DNA of 51,625 nt from Byssothecium circinans (lineage: Eukaryota; Ascomycota; Dothideomycetes; Pleosporales; Massarinaceae), in NCBI GenBank assembly GCA_010015675.1, contig ML977001.1:463354-514978 (forward strand). The letters run 5' to 3'. The first letter of the stretch is position 1. Each line of letters starts with the position of its first letter. The notes below the pieces were generated by a model that had not been told where the DNA came from, did not search any database, and saw only the letters and a list, made by a program, of their open reading frames with translations. This document shows, one piece after another, positions 11,178-20,048 of this stretch. The position numbers were made by a program, and so were the translations under genes.

Positions 11178-11909
11178 TCACTTGCTGTCAGGCGCATCCG
11201 GCAACCTCTCAATTGTGTACTTCCCCTTCGCCACACTTACGATGGGCACACCGGGTATCTTCCTCAATCTCCGCTTAAGATCGACGTCGTTGGTGCCCAC
11301 AAGGTAGATGCGATGGGCGGTAACGTTGTTGACGATGCAGTCGTCTGCATAGGTGCCCTTATGATCGCACGTTATCCTCTCCCAGCGCTCGTCTCTTGCT
11401 ATCCTCAGCGCGATGCGGTATTTCGGGCCTAGCTTCTCCAATTCGGCCATGACACAGGACGTTATGATGGGAATGCATTTCGCGTACAGGAGGTCCATGA
11501 GACTCTTGTCGAGCTCGAGCTTTGCGCGGACCGTGTGTGAGAGGAAATTCGTGTCAATGAGCACGCGATAGGGGGGGCCGAGGGCGGAGTTGGCCATGAA
11601 GAACATGGAGGAGGGGGCCTGGGGACTGGCGGGGTTAGCAGTGCATTGGCAGTCGGCGCAGGAGGGATGTACATTTCTCGTTTGGCTTTCTCGGCCTCGA
11701 GCTTCTTCTGTGCTTCGATTTCGCCCTGCATCTGGTTCTTCTTCCTGGGGCTGGTTAGCTGCTGTAAGCTTTGTAGTGGGATGCGGCGCACAGTCTGGCG
11801 TCGCGTTGCCCTGTGGATGTTAGCACTACGGTGATGGTAGCCCGTGGATACACATACCGATGACGCGCTTCATCTGCGCGAATTTCCGCGTTTTCTTTGC
11901 GACACCCAT
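11178..11909 (-). CDS. FCF1: FCF1, PIN-domain rRNA-processing protein
   Basis: Four exons: 11909-11858, 11810-11792 (only 19 nt), 11744-11673 and 11625-11178. Joined, they give about 196 aa starting MGVAKKTRKFAQMKRVIG and then QRDARLKKNQ, as in FCF1 proteins (yeast 189 aa). The PIN domain follows: VLIDTNFL (catalytic Asp72), MAELEKLGPKYR (acidic residues ~109-111), KGTYADD (Asp142/143) and GTNDVDLKRRLRKIPG. FCF1/UTP24 is a nucleolar endonuclease of the small-subunit processome that cleaves pre-18S rRNA. All acidic PIN residues are present, so the protein should be active. The third intron's acceptor was chosen as CGCCAG at 11631-11626 because only this keeps the conserved PQAPSSMFF in frame; the nearby CCCCAG would shift it. 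The gene diverges from CSI2. Confidence 0.93.
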
Positions 11910-12632
11910 GCTTGCGGCGTGGTCGTGTTGAAGCGAGCAGGACGGCTTCACGATGACTTTTCAGTGGAGCACGAGAAAGCAGCGCCAAGAGTTCGATTTC
12001 CGGAGAAACCTTTCGCCGTCGCCGCCGCTGTCGCCGCCGCCGCTTCTATTCCCGGACGACCCCATCCTAGCGTGGCAGGTGGGCGCTAGACCCCTGACAC
12101 CACCAAAGATGCAGGCGGTACCATGGTTTGCACATACACTGCAGCACCAATGTTTGGACGCAGTTGAGTCTCTATGGATCAGTCCAGTCCAGTTCGCTAT
12201 TCTTCCCGTCGCTCATGAACATCAGAACACCAAAACATCCCCCACAGCGCCGAATGCATTCCGCGTGCTCCCGGACAGCAGCACCGTGTTGACCTAGCGA
12301 GCCTGGGCTGCTGGGCGGACCCAGCCCTGCTGACGCGCAGATCCTCCCCATTCTGCATCCCCTGAACCCTTCAGCCCTTCAAAGTCCACGCCGGTTCCAA
12401 CAGTTCCAGCAGGGCCCTCCTCCGCCTCTCGTTATCCTGTCGCTCGTTTCGCCTCATCTATACACACGTCGTCACCCTCCCAAGCTTTAGCCTCGGACGC
12501 CTGAGACACGGCAGCGCTGCCCAACGAGCCAGCTGGCCCTCCTGTAGCCGTGTCGACGCCCCAGGTCTGTCGCCTTCCACAGTCGCCAGCAGCGTCGACG
12601 TCCTGTATCGCTTCGCCAGACTCTCCTTCGCC
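11910..12632. other. Divergent intergenic region with GCC-rich patch
   Basis: About 720 bp separate the ATGs of FCF1 (minus) and the CSI2-like gene (plus). A GCC-rich stretch lies at about 12016-12046. The stretch just before 12633 is rich in CT/CC and is probably the 5' leader of the plus-strand gene. ORFs here have no recognisable content. Confidence 0.45.
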
Positions 12633-13835
12633 ATGCGGCCCTCCACCGGCCTCGTCGCCCTGCTCCTCGTCGTCGCGCCTGCCGTTCTTGCTCAGAATTC
12701 AAACTCTGCGACTGGTGCCAGGACAACCGAGCCTCCGAAGACCGATGCGAAACCGACCGAGTCTCCCAAGCCAACAGATAGCGCCAGACCTACCGAGTCG
12801 GCGAAACCGTCGTCAGCAGAGTCGAAAGGGCTGACCGATGCTCCCGCTCTGTCGTCGAGCAGCAGTAGCAGCAGCAGCAGCAGCAGCGGTGGCAGCAGCT
12901 CGGCCGCTGCCCAGACAAACACACAATCATCCGTACTCGGGGTCATCTCAGATGCGCCACCCATCGCCGGTGTCGGTGTGCCGGCCATCAAAGTCCCGGA
13001 TACCGCAGCTGCGCCCTACATGCAAAAGTCGAGCCTTCCCGATGGAACCGTTTTCATATGCGTGGGCGCCCTGCTCGCCTTCCTCGGTGCCGCTGTGCTC
13101 GCATGGAGAGGCCTCGTCGCATGGTCGCTCCACCGCTCCGTCAAACGAGCTGCTATGGCTCAAAACATGGCGGACCTGAAAGCCATGTCAGCAGTGCCTG
13201 GGAAGAAGCGGGGAATGTACAACGTGGTGGGCGCATCGTCGACCATGTCTCTCGATCATCTAGCAGCAGCACCTACTGGCACCTCTCGTCCTCCCAAGCC
13301 CTTTGCGTCCACAAACACTAGCACTCCTCCAAAGTCCACTTCGCTCTTCTTCTCGCCCACTGCAGGCGGTAGCACTGGACTACGGGATTCAGTGGTCAAC
13401 CGCTCATCGACATACCTTCCCGCCGGCTACTACGCAGCTGGCAACGCGCAGCCCGCACAGGGCTCTCCTTTGACCCATGTGGGAGGAAACCACCCTGGCC
13501 ATCTCTCGACGTACTCGGTGCACTCCCCTGGGAACCGCTTTAGCACACGATCGGGCGTGTCTCCTCCAGTATCTCCATCTCTTCCTCCTTCGCGTGGCTA
13601 TGACCGTGCGCCACCATCTCGAGACGGCATGTCCATATACAACCGGAACAGCGTCGCCACTCTTGGTGTACCTTCTCAACAAAGGGGCGTCTACCAGAAC
13701 GAAAACAACAGCAACCCAAGCCAGCTTTCATTGAACGCACCAGGAGGAACCAACGTGCCAGGCGGACGAGCACCATCTGCGTATCTAGAAGACCTCTTCG
13801 AAAATCACGGCAACGGACCGAGAGATCGATTGTAG
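12633..13835 (+). CDS. CSI2-like single-pass membrane protein (chitin synthesis related)
   Basis: A single exon of 400 aa. Residues 1-20 form a signal peptide (LVALLLVVAPAVLA before QN). Residues ~21-135 are a Ser/Thr/Pro/Lys-rich ectodomain with a 12-residue serine run encoded by an AGC repeat. One transmembrane helix spans ~139-161 (FICVGALLAFLGAAVLAWRG), immediately followed by a basic juxtamembrane segment HRSVKRAAMAQN. The ~230-residue cytosolic tail is rich in Ser, Pro and Asn and probably disordered. The pattern of QKSSLPDGTVF, helix and WRGLVAWSLHRSVKRA matches the fungal CSI2 family, named from a yeast protein linked to chitin synthase 3. The direct role is unproven in filamentous fungi. 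ATG at 12633 is chosen because it opens the signal peptide. Confidence 0.78.
   Translation: MRPSTGLVALLLVVAPAVLAQNSNSATGARTTEPPKTDAKPTESPKPTDSARPTESAKPSSAESKGLTDAPALSSSSSSSSSSSSGGSSSAAAQTNTQSSVLGVISDAPPIAGVGVPAIKVPDTAAAPYMQKSSLPDGTVFICVGALLAFLGAAVLAWRGLVAWSLHRSVKRAAMAQNMADLKAMSAVPGKKRGMYNVVGASSTMSLDHLAAAPTGTSRPPKPFASTNTSTPPKSTSLFFSPTAGGSTGLRDSVVNRSSTYLPAGYYAAGNAQPAQGSPLTHVGGNHPGHLSTYSVHSPGNRFSTRSGVSPPVSPSLPPSRGYDRAPPSRDGMSIYNRNSVATLGVPSQQRGVYQNENNSNPSQLSLNAPGGTNVPGGRAPSAYLEDLFENHGNGPRDRL
12858..12887 (+). repeat. AGC trinucleotide repeat encoding polyserine
   Basis: Ten tandem AGC-type codons (one is AGT) inside the CSI2-like ectodomain, extending the serine run begun by TCG codons. The uninterrupted part makes it a likely length-variable site. 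Confidence 0.85.
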
Positions 13836-16063
13836 GAGTATCATAGTCCTCGTACACCACCACCCGTGAAGCAACGAGCGTGGAGTGTTGTCGGCCTGTT
13901 AGGTCGCAGCAGATCCGGCTCTGTTCTGCTGGTCTGAGATGGAACTCAAGATATTGTGAGGACTGAGACATACACTGCGACGAGCGGGTCGGATTCTTTT
14001 TATATCACAATATGTGTGCACGGGCATAGTCGTCTTCTTATCTTGCATTGGACCACCGCCTCGGGTTCCTGATTCCTGCTTTACTTGTTGGCGCGCGCGA
14101 CACTGTTACTTTGGTACGTGCGACGAAACAGGCTTTGTGGTACTTTCTGCTACCAAAGTTCATGCACGCGGTTTTCGTCGCTGTGTTTTCGCCGACACGT
14201 TGTAGCACCACACTTTCACTTTTCTGCGTCTCTTCTTTGCAAGCATTGCTATGGCCAGCAGCATACCCGTCATGCGTGTGTTTTCTCACTTTTTCTGTAC
14301 TCTTTTTAATCTATGGACGGCGTTATCTTTGCATTGAGTTCGTGGCGCAAAGAAGTGTCATGGACCTCGAGGCTACTACTGGGAATTTTGACACTATCGA
14401 TATCTGTACGTTGTACGACGATGTGCGAAGGGAGGTTCAGGGGTCGATGGCTGTATATACAGTGTTGCTGTGCGCAGTAGACGAAGGGGGCAAAGACGAA
14501 CAGTCCTGTAGAGAAGCGATAGCTAGTGGGAATTCTAGCATTCTTCGAAACTCAAACCACACACATTATTCATGTTGGTGAAGCTGTCAATGTCAATCAA
14601 CCTGATAATATGTGGTAGGCCCGGTGGTACTGACACAGGTGATTGCCAACCAACCGTCAGACGGGATGATGGATAGTACATGTGGCTCCCCGTGAATGCG
14701 ATTCCGGGTGAAAACAATGGGTTTGCAACTTCTCCACTAGCGCCAGAGTATAATCTATGTTTACTCTTCTATCTGGGACTCGAAGGTATGAAACAATTTC
14801 TTGACACGCCAATATATTGTAAACTGTTCTTTTTTTACTTCAGTCCTCAGTACTCACCTCCCTCAATCACACAGCCAAGACAAAACCTCACTTACCTAAG
14901 TCCACACATCACTCCGCGTCCGAAGCTGTCTATAAATTCCAGATTGCATCCTTCACTTTCCTCCTGCCTTCCCGCTACATACCCTCGCAGTGACGCAGCC
15001 TCGCCGGTACCAGCGCTAAAACACGATCCCGTTCCATCCCGCCAAAACAACCAACCAACCATCTCACCCACTCTCGTTCATGTGAAAAGCAAGGCCGTGA
15101 TCTGCAATCTGAAACAAATCATGACGTGGGTAATCCCCTAGTAGCTTTCTTTGTGCGCTTGTCTAAAAAATGAGACGGATTGAAAAGAGCGGTGAGGGTG
15201 CATCCATGGGAGGTGAAAGTAAGGGAGGGAACGGAGGGAAGGCACGTTTTCCGTTGTGGAGGCGCGAAGGCATGCAGAACAGGATAAGAAAAAATGTGGT
15301 TCTGGTACCATGGCTATGGGTTTAGCTGTGAAACTGTCTATGTGCCCCGTGCGTGAAGTGATCGAAAGATCGAGTGATCGAACCATGGCACCATATGTGC
15401 TAAGGTCATTGTCATTGTATATTTGTACTCCTGAAATCCACATGTCGAACGACATCAGCTGTTCAGTCTATTGTAGTCCAGGCCCATTGCAGCTCCATAC
15501 TTCAACGCAAAAGAGGAACTCGCCTATACATCTACCAATTTCTGTGTGAAACTCTGCCAGCGTATTCCACCGAGTTTGAAATAGATCTCATGCCCTCGCA
15601 CCGTCGTACACCCTTCATGCCATCCCGCCCCCATTCCACATACAGTACCGGTGTAAGGGTTTGGCAGTCCTTGCCAAACTAGACAGTTGCATCTCCAAGT
15701 CGAGTCCGAGCGTAGGCCAACAAGGCATAGGCATGAGCGTAGAGCCAATGGAGACGTCGTAACCGTAAAAAGCTCCGAAAAATTGATCCCGTGAGACCAG
15801 CGCGATAAGGTTCGTAACGCCTCCAGTACACCCGATAACACAATCATGAGTCTTTCGCCTCCAGGCGAAATTGAAAAGCAAATTCGTGAGGTTGCTGAGC
15901 AAAGCCTTGCTGCAACCAGTCGTCGAAGATATCCCAATCTTGACACTCCTAACCCGGACCGATGTCTTATTGACCGAAATCCGATTCCTAGGAAAATGCA
16001 AGCCGAACGCTAATTAGACATGAATATGAATTGAAGCGGTGCTGAGGGCACACAATGCCTCCA
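13836..16063. other. 2.2-kb convergent region without a recognised gene
   Basis: This lies between the 3' ends of the CSI2-like gene (plus) and the conserved disordered protein gene (minus). Frames of 177 codons (14048-14581, plus), 153 codons (14680-15141, plus) and 140 codons (15524-15946, minus) exist, but none shows a domain or paired splice sites extending it. I treat them as chance frames; a short lineage-specific gene cannot be excluded. Confidence 0.4.
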
Positions 16064-16939
16064 CTAATCCATGTAGAAATCTCCTTTGAGGATGCGCTCC
16101 TGCATGGCATCGGGAACTTTGGGCTGCTTGGGCATCTCCTTGACGGGAGGCTCCATAATGGCGACGCTCTTGGCACGCTGATGAGCCGGTGGGCTCAGGA
16201 TTGGGCGTGGGCCAGACGCGGATGTGCGCTCAGCGCGAGTACGCATGTTCTCTGCGAAATTGTAGCCTTCGCCTGTATTTGAAAGCATAGTCGTCAGCTC
16301 GTGTTCTCCCAGTGCTTGATCAGGATGACGCTTGAAATAATCGGAGAGAAGGCATGACAATTCAAGAGAATCGGGAGAAGACGACGAAGTAGATGGTGCA
16401 TGAACTGGCATGGGGGCGGTGCTGGAAGACATGGACAAAGACAGACCTCGACCTCTAGCAGTTCTAGCAGTCGGGGGAGAGGAGGCTTTATGGATGGAGG
16501 GTCTACCATTGGGATTCCCAACGCTCCCATTGCTCTGCCTGACATCCCGCAGGGCGCGTGCGCCGAAGCTCAAGCGGCGAGCAAAGGGTGTGGCCGGGTT
16601 GCTATTTGCGCTCGAGGCAGAAGGAGCCGGGTCATCTTCAAAAGGGCTCTCGTCTACAGAGCCCGAGTTGGCGCTCGAGAGGCTCTCGGTGCGAGGGCGG
16701 TTCTGGAAGGACGTCTGCTGGGGGGAGCCTAGGCCGACCGTGGTGAGCGACAGCCGCCGACGCTGAGCGTTGACAGCGGCGCTGGTAATGGGTCCGGGAT
16801 ACGGCGGCGCGCCTCCCTGGCCGCCAACACTGCCTTGACGACCGAAGAGATCTTGGAAGGTCTGGCCGGTGACAGAGGCACGCCTGCGGTCAGTCGCGTT
16901 GGGGCTCGGGAGAGGTGGCGAGTTGCGGTCCGAGGACAT
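16064..16939 (-). CDS. Conserved fungal disordered protein ending ERILKGDFYMD
   Basis: 291 aa from the ATG at 16939 (MSSDRNSPPLPSPN). The frame is open further upstream to 17155, but that part is a low-complexity (CA)n-derived stretch and reads as leader. The protein is rich in Ser, Pro, Asn and Arg with repeated RRxS sites (RRRLSL, ARRLSFGARALRDVR) typical of kinase substrates. Two blocks look conserved: GEGYNFAENMRTRAERTS and the C-terminal PDAMQERILKGDFYMD. I recall similar uncharacterised Pezizomycotina proteins; no function is assigned. A branch-like GCTGAC and an AATACAG acceptor stand just before GEGYNFAE, so the preceding ~20-30 codons (DYFKRHPDQALGEHE) might be part of an intron, but no good donor matches in phase, so I keep one exon. 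Confidence 0.7.
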   Translation of the reverse strand: MSSDRNSPPLPSPNATDRRRASVTGQTFQDLFGRQGSVGGQGGAPPYPGPITSAAVNAQRRRLSLTTVGLGSPQQTSFQNRPRTESLSSANSGSVDESPFEDDPAPSASSANSNPATPFARRLSFGARALRDVRQSNGSVGNPNGRPSIHKASSPPTARTARGRGLSLSMSSSTAPMPVHAPSTSSSSPDSLELSCLLSDYFKRHPDQALGEHELTTMLSNTGEGYNFAENMRTRAERTSASGPRPILSPPAHQRAKSVAIMEPPVKEMPKQPKVPDAMQERILKGDFYMD

Positions 16940-17031
16940 GGTGGGCGTGGTAGTTCGGGATGTAGCTTCGGCTTGGGTGCTGCTCCGGTTAGGGTTCAAT
17001 TGGCAGTGTAGAAAAGAGAAGAAGTAGTGGT

Positions 17032-17051
17032 TGTGTGTGTGTGTGTGTGTG
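17032..17051. repeat. (TG)10 microsatellite
   Basis: Ten TG dinucleotides in a row, about 95 bp upstream of the ATG at 16939, so probably in the leader or promoter of that minus-strand gene. Confidence 0.9.
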
Positions 17052-17170
17052 AAAGGGGAAGAGGAGACCCGACAAGCTGCAAGTACTGAATATCCCGCGC
17101 ACGGACGTTGAATGAGTGGAGAGCACGCTAGACTTACCCAAACGCGATACGTCACCTAGCGGGCTGGTGG

Positions 17171-17210
17171 GAAGACGATAACGTGATAGGGAAGACGATA
17201 ACGTGATAGG
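17171..17210. repeat. Two exact tandem copies of a 20-bp unit
   Basis: The unit GAAGACGATAACGTGATAGG occurs twice head to tail with no mismatch, preceded by GG. Each copy carries ACGTGA. It sits about 230-270 bp upstream of the ATG at 16939. Confidence 0.92.
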
Positions 17211-17220
17211 CCGGGCGAGC

Positions 17221-17245
17221 GTCTTTCACGTCTTTCACGTCTTTG
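17221..17245. repeat. 9-bp tandem repeat GTCTTTCAC
   Basis: Two full copies plus a partial third (GTCTTT), 10 bp from the 20-bp tandem repeat. Each full junction carries TCACGT, the complement of the ACGTGA found in the neighbouring repeat. Confidence 0.85.
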
Positions 17246-18610
17246 TCTCAGGTCGGTGGTAGGACGACGCACGGGGAATGAAACAGGACTACAAATTAAC
17301 GAGGAATGCAGGAGCTGAGCTTGAGAGCAGCGAAAGAAAGGGAGAACTTATGGAACCCGCCGCGAGAGCAGCATGCTGGCGCTAGCGCTAGATCGGGAAA
17401 GGCACACTTTCCCCGCATTCTTCGCTGGGGAAGGGATAAAGGGCCCTGGCGGTTCCATCTCTCCCCGCGGCCAATCAGACGAGACGTCTCGCGACAGCAA
17501 GGCGAGCTACTGCACAATGCCAGCCCCCTTCTACACAAGCCCGCATTATCATTGCCAACTCAACTGCATCATCAAACGATCGCCGTGGCGGCACCACTTG
17601 GCTTGAGCTTGGTCTGAACATTAATATTGAACATTATTGGGACATCCATACCTCTTCGAGCACAGGTCGCCACTGGGCACTCACGTGACATCATCCGGCT
17701 GATGCGGACAGACAGAGATAAAAACAAATAAACTCTCAACGGCCGTGGGCAAATCCAGAGAACCGGCGTGGGCAATGACTGCACTTATCGGTCTGGTCGA
17801 ATCTATGCATAAGCCGCCGGCCCTTTTGCGTGCTATGGGCCGCCACTACTCAACAACTACACCTGTCGAGCCCACCACACCATCTATACGGCCTCGGGAG
17901 CGAGCACGCTGACTCTTGATTGCTCTAGCGTAATATTCACACCGTAACCGCAGTTCCATGTCTCTCCGCGCCTTGGCGAGGATCCAATGCAATGGAAAGC
18001 ATTACCCCGCTATGGCCTACGGTATATCAGCCGAGCAGTCACAGTGAAGAGGTGGACAGTCGGTCCTGTTTGGGATGAGTAGAAGATTAGGGACGTTTTC
18101 GGCCTCAATAGCTAGGAGAGCGTACCGAGATCTCTGACACTTGCCTAGTTCAATGCAATCGCGGTATGAGCTTTTATAAGTATCAGGCACGTACACATCC
18201 TTGCACACATGAATAGCCAAGTTGGCTTAGCGGGGGTAAGATGGTTTATGTTCAACTATGAAGGAGAGAATGAAGATACCTTGAGCCAAAGAAAACAGGA
18301 AACCCAACCAGCACAGTGAAGCACACGCGCACGCACACGCAGCGTCTAGACCACTAAGTCGACCGAGTACATAGTAATGGTACATGACAGGACCAAAAAG
18401 AAAAATAGAAACAGCAAGTGTAAATACCCCCGCAGAATAACCTTCCACTAGAGCGGAACAAGAGAAGGAGAGTGTGGTATAAGAAAATAAATAAAGGCGA
18501 AGCCCGCATCGCCAACTGATTGGACAAATGGCTCTGACAGCAACCAAAGTAAGCCGGGCGTGCAACTGAGGGTATCTGTGGATGAGCGCCAAAAGGTCAA
18601 AGGTTCATCC

Positions 18611-20048
18611 TCACGTCGTCGGTCTCTTTGCTGCACTGCCGCCACTCTCGGACGCCGCCCTTTTCCTATTCTCGTGTAGGAACGTTCGCAGTGCATCCAT
18701 GTATGCTGGCGGCGTAGAGGGAGTCCCACCGAGCCTTTCTTCGATGTCGAGAAGTTCCGCGTAATGTCGGAGGACAATCTCGTGGGGTAGAGCAAGCAGG
18801 GTGCTTAGTACAAACAGCCCCTCTCCATCAGGTGTCGTACGCATCAGGCATACAAACAAGTTGTTATCGCGAGTCTCAGTCGGGGGCATTGGTCCCCAAG
18901 AGATGTTGGCATATGCGTCGTAGTCGCGCTGGGAGACTTCATCCAGGATTTTGATAAGAGCTGCCGCTGCTAGAACAGCAACATTGCTTGCAGGTTCATC
19001 TTCCAGTTGGTCGTCATCATATTGCTCTTCCAAGTAGTTCTCAATGGCATCGACTAGATTTTGCAGCCTCGCAGCGCAGTTCTTGACGTCGAGCGCCTCT
19101 GAAAGCGTGTTGGTAGGACCTTTATCAACATACTCATCTAGAGCAGTGAAAACGCGATCAATCCGGTGGTTGATCTTCGCAAAGAAGATCTGGGCTTGAT
19201 AGGTCGGGGGAATGATCTCTTGTAATCGGATGAAGAACGCCGGGTTCTTCATCGCATATTGGCTGAGCAGGGTGCGGAACTCGCGGTACTTCCGGGACTG
19301 CGCAGTCAAGTCTTGTGTTTCTTCGCGTTTGAACTCGGATGGAAGGGCCTCGGTTGGTTCAAAAACAGATAGCATGTTAGCAATCTCATCCAGCATGTCG
19401 TCATCTTCGGGGAGCTGGTCCTGGAAGACCCATTCAAGATTGCTTGCGATATTTTCGAGCTTGAACCTCTCGATAATCTCTGCTGGGTGGGCGTTTCGAA
19501 CACTCGAACCGTCTTCTTGAAGTTCGATTGGCCTTGCTTTTGGTGCAGCCGACGTAAGTTGACCAAGCATCCAAAAGATGTGCTTCGTAAAAGTCAGTGA
19601 ATCATCGCAGTGAGAGAGGATCTGCTTTACCTACCTTGCACGCCTTCCCGGCTTCATTGGCCCCGCAGCTACACTTTGGAGCACGCCCTCCATGTAGATC
19701 CACTGTGATGTCGTCTTCGAGATGAAAGACGTATCTTTTAGGCTCGTCCCCAATTTCCTTGCAGAACTTCATCGAGATCTCGTTGTCGTCCATTAGTCCT
19801 ATTTTCGCTCTTCTACGTAGATCGTCATCGAAGGTTGAAACATCGTATACGTGTCCATCATCGGATTCAATGAACGATGGTGTCGGAGAAGTTGCCGGGC
19901 TGGAGGATGGTGATCTCTGGGGATGTTGGGGTGGTGCTGTTCGCGCCCGAGCCGCGCCTGCCCGAGTAGTCACCATTGTATCCCCAAGAGATAGTTTCGA
20001 GAGTGCTTCCGCAGACATGAAGATTGTGGAGCTTGCTTCTTTGGACAT
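18611..20048 (-). CDS. SWIM-type zinc-finger protein
   Basis: Two exons, 20048-19635 and 19582-18611, joined in phase 0 across a 52-nt intron, give about 461 aa. The frame is open above 20048 but only with a GTG, so ATG at 20048 (MSKEASSTIFMSAEAL) is taken as the start. Residues ~126-139 form CSCGANEAGKACK followed by H, a CxC-x8-CxH SWIM zinc finger. The last ligand His is the first residue of exon 2, so splicing completes the finger. Before it lie a disordered basic/proline region and VYDVSTFDDDLRRRAKIGLM. After it is a long helical region (about 320 aa) with acidic patches and a basic C-terminus (ENRKRAASE...AAKRPTT) that could be a nuclear signal. SWIM fingers bind DNA or protein partners; the specific partner is unknown. 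I recall uncharacterised ascomycete homologues only. Confidence 0.82.

Larger units (their letters stand above)
16940..18610. other. 1.7-kb upstream/intergenic region with small repeats
   Basis: This contains the 5' leader and promoter of the 16064-16939 gene, with a (TG)n run and two tandem repeats (listed separately), then the 3' flank of the SWIM-finger gene. Short ORFs show nothing recognisable. Confidence 0.45.

Noticed and set aside
11620..11672. CCCCAG acceptor for FCF1 intron 3
   Set aside because: It would put the conserved PIN-domain start out of frame; the CGCCAG site slightly upstream restores IPQAPSSMFF.
14048..14581. 177-codon plus-strand ORF with hydrophobic stretches
   Set aside because: No recognisable domain, no splice-linked exons and overlapping competing frames. 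Kept only as a note in the intergenic entry.
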